Below are positions 40,647 through 49,983 of a stretch of DNA of 64,000 nucleotides, in pieces; within the stretch, counting starts at the first letter, position 1, and the number at the start of each line of letters is the position of its first letter. Both the position numbers and the translations under genes were made by a program. Source of the DNA: Flavobacterium hibernum (lineage in GTDB: Bacteria > Bacteroidota > Bacteroidia > Flavobacteriales > Flavobacteriaceae). Under the pieces are notes generated by a model, which ran no database searches, was not told the origin of the DNA, and saw nothing but the letters and a program-made list of their open reading frames with translations. Location of the stretch: contig NZ_JPRK01000009.1 of NCBI RefSeq assembly GCF_000832125.1, forward strand, positions 1 through 64,000, in the 5' to 3' direction.

Positions 40647-42530
40647 TTATTTTACTTCTTCGAATTCAACGTCTTCAACATTGTCACCTTGCGATTGCTC
40701 TTGTTGTGGAGCTGCTTGTTGACCTTGTTCACCTTGAGCATACATAGCTTCTGTAGCTGTTTTCCAAGCTGCATTGATGTTGTCAAGAGCAGTTTGAATA
40801 GCTGGAATGTCTTGAGATTGGTGAGCCATTCTCAATTCAGTTAAAGCGTACTCAACAGCAACTTTGTGATCGTCAGCTAATTTGCTTCCTAGCTCTTTCA
40901 ATTGACTTTCTGTTTGGAAAATCATGCTGTCAGCTTCGTTTAATTTCTCAGCTCTTTCTTTTGCTATTTTGTCAGCGTCAGCGTTAGCTTCAGCATCTTT
41001 TTTCATTTTTTCGATTTCTTCAGCTGTTAAACCAGAAGAAGCTTCGATACGGATATCGTGAGATTTTCCAGTTCCTTTGTCAGTTGCAGAAACTTTGATG
41101 ATACCATTAGCATCGATATCAAAAGTAACCTCGATTTGAGGAACTCCTCTTGGTGCTGGTGGAATACCATCTAAGTGGAAACGACCGATAGTTTTGTTAT
41201 CAGCAGCCATCGCTCTTTCTCCTTGCAATACGTGAATTTCAACAGATGGTTGAGAATCAGCAGCAGTAGAGAATACTTGCGATTTTTTAGTTGGGATAGT
41301 TGTGTTAGACTCAATTAATTTAGTCAATACACCACCCATAGTTTCGATACCTAAAGATAAAGGTGTAACGTCAAGTAACAATACATCTTTTACATCTCCA
41401 GATAAAACTCCACCTTGAATAGCTGCTCCAATTGCAACAACTTCATCAGGGTTAACACCTTTAGATGCTTTTTTACCAAAGAATTTTTCAACTTCGTCAG
41501 CGATTCTTGGCATACGAGTAGAACCTCCAACAAGAATAACTTCGTCAATATCAGATGTAGATAAACCTGCATCTTTTAATGCTTTAGCAACTGGCTCCAT
41601 AGAACGTTTAACTAATGAATCAGTTAATTGCTCAAATTTAGCTCTAGATAATTTTTTAACTAAGTGTTTAGGTCCTGAAGCCGTAGCTGTAACGTATGGC
41701 AAGTTGATTTCAGTTTCTGAAGAAGAAGACAATTCAATTTTTGCTTTCTCTGCAGCTTCTTTCAAACGTTGCAATGACATTGGATCTAAACGTAAATCAA
41801 TACCTTCTTCAGCTAAAAATTCATTAGCTAACCAGTCAATAATTTCGTGGTCAAAATCATCTCCACCTAAGTGAGTATCACCGTTTGTAGACAATACTTC
41901 AAATACACCGTCTCCTAATTCAAGAACAGAGATATCAAAAGTACCTCCACCTAAATCGTAAACAGCAATTTTTTGATCTGTTCCTTTTTTATCTAATCCA
42001 TAAGCTAAAGCTGCTGCTGTAGGCTCATTGATGATACGCATAACTTTAAGACCTGCAATTTCTCCAGCTTCTTTAGTAGCTTGACGTTGTGCATCGTTAA
42101 AGTAAGCAGGAACAGTAATAACTGCTTCAGTTACAGTTTGACCTAAATAGTCTTCAGCAGTTTTTTTCATTTTTTGAAGAGTCATTGCTGACAATTCTTG
42201 AGCAGTATATAAACGTCCATCAATATCCACACGTGGAGTATTGTTGTCACCTTTTACTACTTTGTATGAAACTCTTTTTGCTTCGTTAGTAGTCTCAGCA
42301 AAAGTGTGTCCCATAAAACGTTTAATAGAAGCAATCGTTTTTGTAGGATTCGTTACTGCTTGTCTTTTTGCAGGATCACCTACTTTAATTTCGCCACCTT
42401 CAACAAAAGCGATGATAGATGGAGTTGTTCTTTTTCCTTCTGCGTTAGGAATAACAACTGCTTCGTTACCTTCCATTACAGAAACACAAGAGTTCGTCGT
42501 ACCTAAGTCAATTCCGATTATTTTACCCAT
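40647..42530 (-). CDS. dnaK: Hsp70 chaperone DnaK
   Basis: 627 residues. N-terminal ATPase ([86 protein letters not shown]), substrate-binding domain ([34 protein letters not shown]) and a helical lid, then a Gln/Gly-rich linker and an acidic end (EDVEFEEVK). It folds and protects proteins in the cytoplasm with DnaJ and GrpE, neither of which is adjacent here. The spacer upstream carries a sigma54-like site and TGTCA repeats, suggesting stress control. Single-gene unit with its own terminator. Confidence 0.98.
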   Translation of the reverse strand: MGKIIGIDLGTTNSCVSVMEGNEAVVIPNAEGKRTTPSIIAFVEGGEIKVGDPAKRQAVTNPTKTIASIKRFMGHTFAETTNEAKRVSYKVVKGDNNTPRVDIDGRLYTAQELSAMTLQKMKKTAEDYLGQTVTEAVITVPAYFNDAQRQATKEAGEIAGLKVMRIINEPTAAALAYGLDKKGTDQKIAVYDLGGGTFDISVLELGDGVFEVLSTNGDTHLGGDDFDHEIIDWLANEFLAEEGIDLRLDPMSLQRLKEAAEKAKIELSSSSETEINLPYVTATASGPKHLVKKLSRAKFEQLTDSLVKRSMEPVAKALKDAGLSTSDIDEVILVGGSTRMPRIADEVEKFFGKKASKGVNPDEVVAIGAAIQGGVLSGDVKDVLLLDVTPLSLGIETMGGVLTKLIESNTTIPTKKSQVFSTAADSQPSVEIHVLQGERAMAADNKTIGRFHLDGIPPAPRGVPQIEVTFDIDANGIIKVSATDKGTGKSHDIRIEASSGLTAEEIEKMKKDAEANADADKIAKERAEKLNEADSMIFQTESQLKELGSKLADDHKVAVEYALTELRMAHQSQDIPAIQTALDNINAAWKTATEAMYAQGEQGQQAAPQQEQSQGDNVEDVEFEEVK

Positions 42531-42573
42531 TTTTTATATATTTAATTTTGATATACTAATTTAATAACTCAGG

Positions 42574-42597
42574 TGGCATAAGTCAATCTTTATGCCA
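42574..42597 (-). promoter_or_regulatory. Inverted repeat and sigma54-like promoter upstream of dnaK
   Basis: TGGCATAA (42574-42581) and TTATGCCA (42590-42597) form a perfect 8-bp inverted repeat. On the minus strand, TGGCATAAAGATTGAC (42597-42582) resembles the -24/-12 pattern TGGCAC-N5-TTGC, with a mismatch in the -12 GC. It lies about 50 bases before the start codon. Confidence 0.45.
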
Positions 42598-42618
42598 ATA
42601 TAAAAAACCAAATAAAAT

Positions 42619-42710
42619 TGTCAGTTTTACTGTCGAGACATTTAAAACTATCTGACAACATGACATTTTTAAAACCTGACATTCGTGGCATATCAACACT
42701 TTAGCTGTCA
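42619..42710. promoter_or_regulatory. Cluster of TGTCA/TGACA motifs upstream of dnaK
   Basis: TGTCAG 42619-42624, CTGACA 42652-42657, TGACA 42661-42665, CTGACA 42676-42681, CTGTCA 42705-42710: five sites within 92 bases, placed like activator sites upstream of the sigma54-like promoter. Confidence 0.45.
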
Positions 42711-42811
42711 CTTTTAAGGACTATGTCTTATTATCTGACTCAAAAATGAATCGCCTAAACTTTTACTTAAATACTAAATTACTTACATTAGCTTTTTTTT
42801 AAATTATAAAA

Positions 42812-44086
42812 ATGGAGAATTACAGCATCATTATATTTATACTCGCCATTGTCATAGGATTATCTGCCTTTGCTGACAAAGCAAAACTCCCATACCCTAT
42901 TCTACTTGTCATTGCCGGAATTGCTATTGGATTTATTCCAACAATGACCGAAATCGAAATTAATCCCGAAATAATTTTTCTGTTATTTCTGCCTCCATTA
43001 TTATATGACGCTTCCTTTAATATTTCGCCAAAAGAGTTCAAAACCAATATCAATACAATTGGTACACTAGCCGTAACTTTAGTTTTCCTTACTACTTTTT
43101 GGATTGCCGTTGTGGCTCATTATATGATACCTAATATATCATGGCCACTTGCCTTTGTGCTTGGTGCAATTCTTTCTGCTACAGATGCTGTTGCTGCCGT
43201 AAGTATCACCAAAGGACTGGGCATTTCTAAAAAAACCATTACCATTCTCGAAGGAGAAAGTTTAATAAACGATGCCTCAGCACTAGTTGCTTATCGATTT
43301 GCTGTTGCCGCCGTAATGGGATCTGCATTTATAATTTGGCAAGCAACACTACAATTTATTCTATTATTAGGAGGAGGTTTTCTAGTAGGTTTTGTAATGT
43401 CCAAAATTCTTGCTTTTATCTTAAAAAGAGTGCAGAAAAACCCAAATGTTACTATTAGCTTTATGCTCTTAATGCCTTTTGTAACTTATTTAATTGCCGA
43501 ACATTTACATGTTTCAGGCGTAATTGCGGTCGTTGTTTCCGGATTGGCTATTGCTCGTTTTAGTAAAAAATTATTTCCCGAAAGCTTAAAAAACAATTCC
43601 AGAGGCCTATGGGATATCATTACCTTTTTACTAAACGGATTAATCTTTATCCTGATTGGACTCAATTTTAGATATGTATTAAAAGATATCGATGATAACA
43701 TGTTATTACCATACATTGGATATGCTTTTATCATTACCATTGTAGCTTTATTAATTAGAATGGTGAGAATATTTCTTCAGAAAATCAACCTTCAAAAATC
43801 ATTTAAAAACAATAAAAGAAAAAGAAAAATTAGCGAAGATGCACTTTTAGATTTCAATAACAGTATAATCTTGAGTTGGTCAGGAATGCGTGGTATTGTC
43901 TCTCTTGCCATTGCCATGGGATTACCAAGATTTCTGGAAGATGGCAGTCCGTTTCCGGAAAGAAACGCTATTATATTCATTTCTGTCGCCGTTGTACTTT
44001 TTACCCTTATTGGTCAAGGACTTACATTGCCATGGATTGTTAAAAAATTAAACACTAGAAAAGAAGAAAATACATCTACAGTCTAA
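42812..44086 (+). CDS. Cation/proton antiporter (CPA1/NhaP type)
   Basis: 424 residues with about twelve transmembrane helices. Conserved sodium/hydrogen exchanger blocks: PEIIFLLFLPPLLYDASF, LGAILSATDAVAAVSITKGLG (the acidic TDAVA motif), EGESLINDASALVAYRFA (the ND ion-binding pair) and WSGMRGIVSLAIAMGLP. It exchanges Na+ or K+ for protons at the inner membrane for pH and salt control; ion preference cannot be read from sequence. Divergent from dnaK. RDD gene 72 bases downstream. Confidence 0.92.
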   Translation: MENYSIIIFILAIVIGLSAFADKAKLPYPILLVIAGIAIGFIPTMTEIEINPEIIFLLFLPPLLYDASFNISPKEFKTNINTIGTLAVTLVFLTTFWIAVVAHYMIPNISWPLAFVLGAILSATDAVAAVSITKGLGISKKTITILEGESLINDASALVAYRFAVAAVMGSAFIIWQATLQFILLLGGGFLVGFVMSKILAFILKRVQKNPNVTISFMLLMPFVTYLIAEHLHVSGVIAVVVSGLAIARFSKKLFPESLKNNSRGLWDIITFLLNGLIFILIGLNFRYVLKDIDDNMLLPYIGYAFIITIVALLIRMVRIFLQKINLQKSFKNNKRKRKISEDALLDFNNSIILSWSGMRGIVSLAIAMGLPRFLEDGSPFPERNAIIFISVAVVLFTLIGQGLTLPWIVKKLNTRKEENTSTV

Positions 44087-44158
44087 ATAAACAATTACTT
44101 ACGAGAAATTTAAAATCAAATTGAATCTCCTTTTTTTCTATATTCGTTAAAAAAACAT

Positions 44159-44545
44159 ATGGAAGAAAAATACCCGTTTATGATCGAAAGAATTCAGTCG
44201 ATATTAATTGACTCCATCCTGGTAATTGCCTGCATGATTCTTTTTTCTGATGTTCTATCCAATTTCAAAGACGTGCCAAACTGGTTAAGAGCACTTTTGC
44301 TTATCGCTTTATTTTTGTACGAACCAATTGCGACAACTTTTGGCGGAACTATAGGCAATAATATAAAAGGAATCAGAGTCAGAAAAAATGACGATGAAGT
44401 CCAATCTATTAATTTCTTTCAAGCTTTAATTCGGTATTTTTTCAAACTTCTATTAGGTTGGTTATCTTTTATTACCATTTTCTCAAGCGATAAAAAAAGA
44501 GCCATTCACGATATTGTCAGTGGAACAGTAATGGTAAAAGTTTAA
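44159..44545 (+). CDS. RDD family membrane protein
   Basis: 128 residues, two to three transmembrane helices with the RDD core: MIERIQSILIDSILVIACMIL (R and D of the first motif), TFGGTIGNNIKGIRVR, and a final KKRAIHDIVSGTVMV (the terminal D). Family roles vary and are mostly unknown; proximity to the antiporter hints at membrane or ion homeostasis. The next gene starts 15 bases downstream. Confidence 0.85.
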   Translation: MEEKYPFMIERIQSILIDSILVIACMILFSDVLSNFKDVPNWLRALLLIALFLYEPIATTFGGTIGNNIKGIRVRKNDDEVQSINFFQALIRYFFKLLLGWLSFITIFSSDKKRAIHDIVSGTVMVKV

Positions 44546-44560
44546 TAAAATTAGCAAACA

Positions 44561-45262
44561 ATGAAACATAAATTTTACTTCTTTTTATTTCTAATAGCAA
44601 CAAATTTTTTGAACGCACACACATGTTCAAATGAAACCGTAAATTGTCCAATTGATAATACCAAAGTTGATTTTTGCGTAACAATGAGTATGTCAACATT
44701 TGGCTCTTTGAAAGATTTTCAGAAAAAAGGAGCTATTGGAAGTTTTTATGAAGAATCCATAAATTCTTGCCCTAAATGTCATTTTTCAGGATATATAGAT
44801 GACTTCAAAAAAACCTTAAATGATGACGACAAAATAAAGCTGAAGCAATTTTTACTTCAATACAAAAATGCAAAAATGTTTGATTCAATGGAATGCAAAA
44901 TTGCCGGAGATATAAAGGAATTTCAAGCAAGACCAAATAAAGAAATTTCTAATTGCTATTTAATTGGCAGTTATTTAGCTAAAGATAAAGACAAGTTTAT
45001 TGATCTAAGAAAAGAACTTCAAATTAAAACGAAATCTTTTTTGATTTTAGCATTAGAAAAAAATGAATATGAAGACAAATCCTCTATTCCAAACATTCAA
45101 TATTTAATAGCAGAAATGGACAGAAGAACAGGAAATTTCGACGAAGCAATAAAATATTATGATCTAGCTATAAATGATCCGAATAAACAGGATTGGATTC
45201 TGGAAGTTGGAAAAGCCCAAAAAGATCTTGCTCTAAAAAAAGATGACAATAATAAAATTTAA
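44561..45262 (+). CDS. Secreted DUF2225-like protein with TPR-like C-terminus
   Basis: 233 residues with a short signal peptide (FFLFLIATNFLNA). Two Cys pairs (NCPIDNTKVDFC near 29-40; NSCPKCHFSGY near 69-79) resemble the zinc-ribbon-like CPVCGF of DUF2225 proteins, and YLIAEMDRRTGNFDEAIKYYDLAI near 185-208 is a TPR-like repeat also found in that family. The role is unknown. It starts 15 bases after the RDD gene and may be cotranscribed. Confidence 0.65.
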   Translation: MKHKFYFFLFLIATNFLNAHTCSNETVNCPIDNTKVDFCVTMSMSTFGSLKDFQKKGAIGSFYEESINSCPKCHFSGYIDDFKKTLNDDDKIKLKQFLLQYKNAKMFDSMECKIAGDIKEFQARPNKEISNCYLIGSYLAKDKDKFIDLRKELQIKTKSFLILALEKNEYEDKSSIPNIQYLIAEMDRRTGNFDEAIKYYDLAINDPNKQDWILEVGKAQKDLALKKDDNNKI

Positions 45263-45383
45263 GACAAATATTAAGCAATTTCCTTTATAATAATAGCCTG
45301 AAAATTTATGTTTTCATTTTTTTAGAGTAAACCGTTTCGGTTTTTATTTGTAATTTCGATTTCTAATAAAATTACACATAAAA

Positions 45384-45821
45384 ATGGCTTCATTTATTAA
45401 AGAAATATCTTTTCGTTGGTCAGATCTTGACCCAAATTTTCACGTTCGTCATAGCGCTTATTACGATTTTGGCGCACAACATCGTATCGAAATCCTTGAA
45501 GAATTAGGCTTGACTTTAAGAGTAATGCAAACACAAGGTTTTGGACCCGTTTTGTTTAGAGAAGAATGCGTTTTTAGAAAAGAATTAAAACTTTCCGATA
45601 AAATATTCCTTCACACCAAAACATCTAAAATGAAAGCCGATGCTTCGCGTTGGTCAATCATTCACGAATTTAGAAGAGAAGATGATACACTTTGTGCTGT
45701 TATTACTGTTGATGGCGCATGGATGGATACAAAACTACGTAAACTAGCCTCTCCAACACCCGAAATTGCAATCGAAGCATTAAGCATATTCCCAAAAAGC
45801 GACGACTTTATTGGACTTTAA
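45384..45821 (+). CDS. Acyl-CoA thioesterase, hot-dog fold (4HBT)
   Basis: 145 residues. Hot-dog fold with the characteristic start EISFRWSDLDPNFHVRHSAYYDF: an Asp and His in the D-x-N-x-H-V-type active-site loop of 4-hydroxybenzoyl-CoA-type thioesterases, then GFGPVLFREECVFRKEL and strand-rich C-terminus. It likely hydrolyses an acyl-CoA in the cytoplasm; chain preference unknown. Monocistronic, followed by a strong terminator. Confidence 0.85.
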   Translation: MASFIKEISFRWSDLDPNFHVRHSAYYDFGAQHRIEILEELGLTLRVMQTQGFGPVLFREECVFRKELKLSDKIFLHTKTSKMKADASRWSIIHEFRREDDTLCAVITVDGAWMDTKLRKLASPTPEIAIEALSIFPKSDDFIGL

Positions 45822-45848
45822 ACAAAATATGATTTGACATCTATTTAT

Positions 45849-45895
45849 AAAATCCAAAAAACACATTTTACAAGAATTGTTTTTTGGATTTTTTA
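45849..45895 (+). terminator. Terminator after the thioesterase gene
   Basis: Perfect 15-bp stem (45849-45863 with 45878-45892), T run. An in-frame ATG at 45884 for the next gene lies in the right arm, supporting the later start at 45908. Confidence 0.82.
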
Positions 45896-45907
45896 AAACT
45901 CAAACTT

Positions 45908-46774
45908 ATGGTAGATTTTTTAAAAGACTTTAGAATAGGGATTATTATCGCTATTATAGGAATTGTAACCGTTATTCTTGGTGCTATTACAGACAAAGTG
46001 CTTCGTACACTTCTTTATCACAAACAAATCGATAAAGATTATGACGCAACAGGATTTAAGTTTTTAAAACATCTAATAATAACGGTAATTTATATTTTAG
46101 GAATAGCCTTTGCGCTAATACAAATTCCAGAATTCAAAATCATTGGACATTCCTTTTTAGCTGGCGCCGGAGTAATTTCTATAGTTGCAGGTTTAGCTTC
46201 GCAACAAGCTTTGAGTAATATTATAAGTGGACTTTTTCTGATTATTTTTAAACCTTTCAAGATCAATGACAAAATTACAATAAACAACTTTGTAGGTACA
46301 GTTGAAGATATTAATTTAAGACAAGTAGTTTTAAAAGATGCCGAAAACAACCGAATCATTATTCCAAATTCAGTTATTAGTGCTCAGATCATTGTCAACA
46401 CCAATATGAACGATACAAAATGCTGTAAAATAATCGAAATTGGAATTGGTTACGAATCTAATATCGAGCAAGCATTAGAAATAATGCAAGAAGAAATTGC
46501 CAAACATCCGTTTTTTATTGACACACGTACTGACCAAAATACACCTTTGGTTATTGCTCGTGTTGTTGCATTGGCAGATTCAAGTGTAAACTTAAAAGCT
46601 TGGGCTTGGGCAAAAAATTCGACCGAAGGATTTGTAATGTATTGCGATTTACTACAAAGTATCAAAAAGCGTTTTGACGAGGCTAAAATTGACATTCCAT
46701 ATCCACAACAAGTTATAACAATAAAAAATCAAATTACTGAAACTTCAATCCAAAGTTTACCTTCTCAAAAGTAG
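45908..46774 (+). CDS. MscS-type mechanosensitive channel
   Basis: 288 residues from the ATG at 45908. Three transmembrane helices; the third, pore-lining one is Gly/Ala-rich (FLAGAGVISIVAGLASQQALSNI), followed by the beta domain (PFKINDKITINNFVGTVEDINLRQVVLKDAENNRIIIPN), and an alpha/beta C-terminal domain. It opens when membrane tension rises and releases solutes during osmotic downshock. The start in the terminator arm (45884) is rejected. Its last 41 bases overlap the end of the convergent gene. Confidence 0.92.
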   Translation: MVDFLKDFRIGIIIAIIGIVTVILGAITDKVLRTLLYHKQIDKDYDATGFKFLKHLIITVIYILGIAFALIQIPEFKIIGHSFLAGAGVISIVAGLASQQALSNIISGLFLIIFKPFKINDKITINNFVGTVEDINLRQVVLKDAENNRIIIPNSVISAQIIVNTNMNDTKCCKIIEIGIGYESNIEQALEIMQEEIAKHPFFIDTRTDQNTPLVIARVVALADSSVNLKAWAWAKNSTEGFVMYCDLLQSIKKRFDEAKIDIPYPQQVITIKNQITETSIQSLPSQK

Positions 46775-47426
46775 TACTGCAAGAAACGGCAAAACGTCCT
46801 ACATTAACAGTTCCAAAAATACCGCCCACTCCATGTCCGGAAAAAAATCCACCGGCCGAAAAACGCTCGATTTGATATTTCAGTGCAATGTCATTAACCC
46901 TGCTGCTTAATTGTCCGAAAACAATAATTTTTGGAATAATTTCGTAACTCGCAAAAATCTTTGGAACCAGTTTTTTATAATAATCAAAACTTTCATCTGT
47001 TTCATAATCAATACTTGTCGAATGTAAATTCTCTAGACTTCCACCAACAAAAGTATTTTCGCCAAAATGATACGAAACACTAAATCCCGTAAAAGTTCCT
47101 TGATAATCACTTCGCGAGTCAACATAACCAACTGCAATTGTTGCTCTGAATTTTTCGCATATTTTACCAATGTAACCAATATAAGTACGATCAATTTCGG
47201 ACTTGTCAATTCCGGCACCAAAAATAATATCCTCGTCACACATATCTAAAGCATACTGAAAATAAGTCGAATATTGATCCTTATTTGCAGCAACAACACT
47301 TCGTCCTTTATCAAGGTCAATATTTGGAGAAATTAAAGTAGAATTTATAACTGCAAAATCAAAAGTATTGATTTCTTGGGCAAATACAGGAAAGGCGAAT
47401 AAGAGTAAAAGTATAGTTTTTTTCAT
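46734..47426 (-). CDS. Putative outer membrane beta-barrel protein
   Basis: 230 residues with a signal peptide (TILLLLFAFPVFAQ). Beta-rich sequence with alternating hydrophobic/polar residues (ATIAVGYVDSR, FTGFSVSYHFGENTFVGGSL) and a terminal strand ending in aromatic-spaced NFGLKFQ, typical of outer-membrane barrels. No family recognised. Its end overlaps the MscS gene by 41 bases on the opposite strand; both frames look real. Probably monocistronic. Confidence 0.6.
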   Translation of the reverse strand: MKKTILLLLFAFPVFAQEINTFDFAVINSTLISPNIDLDKGRSVVAANKDQYSTYFQYALDMCDEDIIFGAGIDKSEIDRTYIGYIGKICEKFRATIAVGYVDSRSDYQGTFTGFSVSYHFGENTFVGGSLENLHSTSIDYETDESFDYYKKLVPKIFASYEIIPKIIVFGQLSSRVNDIALKYQIERFSAGGFFSGHGVGGIFGTVNVGRFAVSCSTTFEKVNFGLKFQ

Positions 47427-47735
47427 AATAACGGTTTTAAAGAATAACTTTATATCTCGAATTTACAGACAAATTTCTTGTTAATAAGAGAAGTTCTTTG
47501 AAGTACCGCATTACTCGTTAAAATGCAATATTTTCATAATCAAAGACTTAAAAACAACAATATTTCAGGGAAACCATAAAAGACCATTTCTAAAATCAAT
47601 AAAACCTAATAGAAGATTTCATATCTTAGACATCGGTTTTATTTTCTGATAACTTTAGGCCCTTAATTTTTGTATTTCAGAAACCTTAACGGTAATTTTA
47701 TACCTCTTATTTTTAAAAAACTTAAAACAAAATAT
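47427..47735. other. AT-rich divergent spacer, no feature seen
   Basis: About 309 bases between two divergent genes. AT-rich, no repeat match, no convincing open frame, no clear TAnnTTTG box. It should contain both promoters. Confidence 0.5.
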
Positions 47736-48125
47736 ATGTTTACAATCGATCAAATAAAAGAGGCTCATGCCAAAGTACAAACAGGTTCTGATTTTCCTAA
47801 TTATATACAGGACTTAATTATTTTGGGAGTAAAGGGTTACGACACCTTTGTAAGCAATGGAAATGTCGAATACTTTGGCGTAAATAATTACAAAGTTTCA
47901 TCTGACGAAAAATATCCTGAAATTCAAATAGCTCCAGTTGCCAACAAAGAGCGTTTTATCGAGTTTCTAGTTATGCATCAAGATGGTCAAACCGATTATT
48001 TGACCTTTTGCAACCATGCAGCACAATGTGGAATCGCAAAATGGAGAGTTGATATTATCGAAATGACTTGCACTTATTTTGACAAAGACGACAACGAAAT
48101 ATTGATCGAGAAAATTCCGAGCTAA
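47736..48125 (+). CDS. DUF1398 family protein
   Basis: 129 residues from the ATG at 47736; a TTG-type upstream start would add 22 lysine-rich residues and is unlikely. Family-like features: FTIDQIKEAHAKVQTGSDFPNYIQDL at the start, the G-(V/I)-x-x-YDTFVSNG segment, and near the end CNHAAQCGIAKWRVDIIEMTCTYFD with conserved cysteine and Trp. The fold is small and cytoplasmic; biochemical role unknown. Confidence 0.8.
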   Translation: MFTIDQIKEAHAKVQTGSDFPNYIQDLIILGVKGYDTFVSNGNVEYFGVNNYKVSSDEKYPEIQIAPVANKERFIEFLVMHQDGQTDYLTFCNHAAQCGIAKWRVDIIEMTCTYFDKDDNEILIEKIPS

Positions 48126-48190
48126 TTTTTTTTTTGTAAAATAATTTCAAAAAAAACAAACAAAATTACTTGATTCAAAAAATATCAATT

Positions 48191-48994
48191 GTGAAGAAAA
48201 TATTCATTTTATTCGTTTGTACCTTATTATTTGCCTGTAACCAAAAACAAAAAGAGAATCAAATAAACCAATCAGAACCCGAACAAAAAGAACTATCGCC
48301 TGTAATTACAAATCAAAATAGTGAAACTGATACCACAAATTATCAGATCTCTACATTTTATAATACCGAAGAAGCTGATCGTATAAAAAGACAAAAAGAA
48401 AGCCTAAAACAACTTTCAGAGAAAAAGGTGTTCTTAGACATTCATAATAAATTGATTCAAAAAATAAACGCAAAACAACAATCTTTTTTCAAAAAAAATC
48501 CTAATTACAAATTACTTTCGGTTGCCCAAGGAAATCTATTTCAGGAAAACAGCAATGACTTTGCTTTTATAGTTTATGATACAAAAAATATCAAAACTTC
48601 GATTTTGCTTTATAACGGAAAAACTTCAACTTACGCTGAATTATTTAAAGACATAAAAGTTATAAACGGTCTAAAAAATGCAAATTGTAGTTTCTACTCT
48701 TTTGGAACATTAGATTATCAATTTGCAAATGAATTTTTAGTTAGTAATGAAGATTATCTCTTAAAAAGCATAGAATCTTTTTTAGAATATCCGAGTATTA
48801 AAATTACTGATATTTCAAAAGATGAGAACTTTATATTAAAAGACGGATGCTTTGCTAAAAATGTGTCAAAAACAAATTTAGCAAATACACTTTGCATTCC
48901 TACCAGTTCCATTTACAATAATTGGGAATGCTTGCGATATAATAAAACAAGCAATAGTTTTTTAATTTTTTATGGTCAGGCTTTTGCCGATTAA
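48191..48994 (+). CDS. Hypothetical lipoprotein
   Basis: 267 residues if started at GTG 48191, which gives a lipoprotein signal (KKIFILFVCTLLFAC, then NQKQKENQ). The TTG upstream (48170) adds residues before the charged n-region. A charged, Gln/Glu-rich linker (about 20-50) is followed by a globular region with no family recognised. One Cys pair in the C-terminal part is far apart (about 221 and 237). It is 23 bases before the sulfurtransferase gene. Confidence 0.6.
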   Translation: MKKIFILFVCTLLFACNQKQKENQINQSEPEQKELSPVITNQNSETDTTNYQISTFYNTEEADRIKRQKESLKQLSEKKVFLDIHNKLIQKINAKQQSFFKKNPNYKLLSVAQGNLFQENSNDFAFIVYDTKNIKTSILLYNGKTSTYAELFKDIKVINGLKNANCSFYSFGTLDYQFANEFLVSNEDYLLKSIESFLEYPSIKITDISKDENFILKDGCFAKNVSKTNLANTLCIPTSSIYNNWECLRYNKTSNSFLIFYGQAFAD

Positions 48995-49017
48995 CGATCT
49001 TTAAAACTAAATTCAAT

Positions 49018-49875
49018 ATGTCAAATAAACTTTCACCACTTATAAATCTAAATGAATTATTAACGCTAAAAAAAGCAGAAGAAATCATTTTGATAGATGC
49101 AAGAGCAGGAATCAATGCCGAAGAAAACTACAATAAAGAACATCTCAAAAATGCTCGTTATGTCGATTTGAATCGCGATTTAGCCACAGTTGAAACCAAT
49201 CCTGCAAATGGCGGAAGACATCCTTTACCTTCGCTTGAAAAATTTTCTGAAGTACTTTCAAAACTTGGAATTTCACCATCAAGTCACGTTATTATTTACG
49301 ATGATAAAAACGGATCAAACGCAGCCGCCAGATTCTGGTGGATGCTAAAAGCTATCGAACATGAAAAAGTTCAGGTTTTAAACGGAGGTTTGCAAGAAGC
49401 AATAAAACTTGGTTTTCCAACAAGTTCAGAAGTCGAAAAAATTGAAACAGTAGAAAAATATCTAATATCAGAATGGAAATTAGCTACCGCAAATATCGAC
49501 GAAGTCGAACAAGCCAGAAATAACGACCAAAATATTGTGATTGATGTACGAGATAAAAACCGTTTTGATGGATTAACTGAACCGCTGGATTTAATTGCGG
49601 GACATATTCCCGGAGCCATAAATGTTCCGTTTTCTGAAAATTTAAATGAAGATGGATTTTACAAATCGGCAGAAGATTTAAAACAAAAATATTCAGAAAT
49701 TATAGGAGATAAAAAACCTGAAAATGTAATCGTGCATTGTGGCTCGGGTGTTACAGCTTGTCATACTTTATTAGCAATGGATTATGCCGGAATTAAAATT
49801 CCAAAACTATACGTCGGATCTTGGAGCGAATGGTCGCGCAACGACTGCGAAATGGCAACAAAATTAAATAGTTAA
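49018..49875 (+). CDS. Thiosulfate/3-mercaptopyruvate sulfurtransferase (tandem rhodanese)
   Basis: 285 residues in two rhodanese domains. The N-terminal domain (IILIDARAG, HLKNARYVDLNRDL, VIIYDDKNGSNAAARFWW) is inactive, and the C-terminal one carries catalytic Cys241 in IVHCGSGVTACHTLLAM, a loop of the CGSGVTA type typical of mercaptopyruvate sulfurtransferases. DVRDKNRFDG and HIPGAINVPF are standard rhodanese blocks. It moves a sulfane sulfur to cyanide or another acceptor in the cytoplasm. Loop type favours mercaptopyruvate; not certain. Confidence 0.9.
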   Translation: MSNKLSPLINLNELLTLKKAEEIILIDARAGINAEENYNKEHLKNARYVDLNRDLATVETNPANGGRHPLPSLEKFSEVLSKLGISPSSHVIIYDDKNGSNAAARFWWMLKAIEHEKVQVLNGGLQEAIKLGFPTSSEVEKIETVEKYLISEWKLATANIDEVEQARNNDQNIVIDVRDKNRFDGLTEPLDLIAGHIPGAINVPFSENLNEDGFYKSAEDLKQKYSEIIGDKKPENVIVHCGSGVTACHTLLAMDYAGIKIPKLYVGSWSEWSRNDCEMATKLNS

Positions 49876-49900
49876 GTAAAACAACAGCAAAGTCTTTCAT

Positions 49901-49960
49901 TTTGCCACAGATTAAAGAATTAAAAAGATTAATCATTCTAATCTGTGAAATCTGTGGCAG
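49901..49960. repeat. Palindromic intergenic repeat (GCCACAGATTAAAGAATTAAAA), copy 2
   Basis: TGCCACAGA (49903-49911) and TCTGTGGCA (49951-49959) are inverse complements, with the same central GATTAAAGAATTAAAA as the copy at 361. It lies just before the ABC ATPase gene. Confidence 0.75.
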
Positions 49961-49983
49961 AAAAAAATCTAAATATATTTAAA

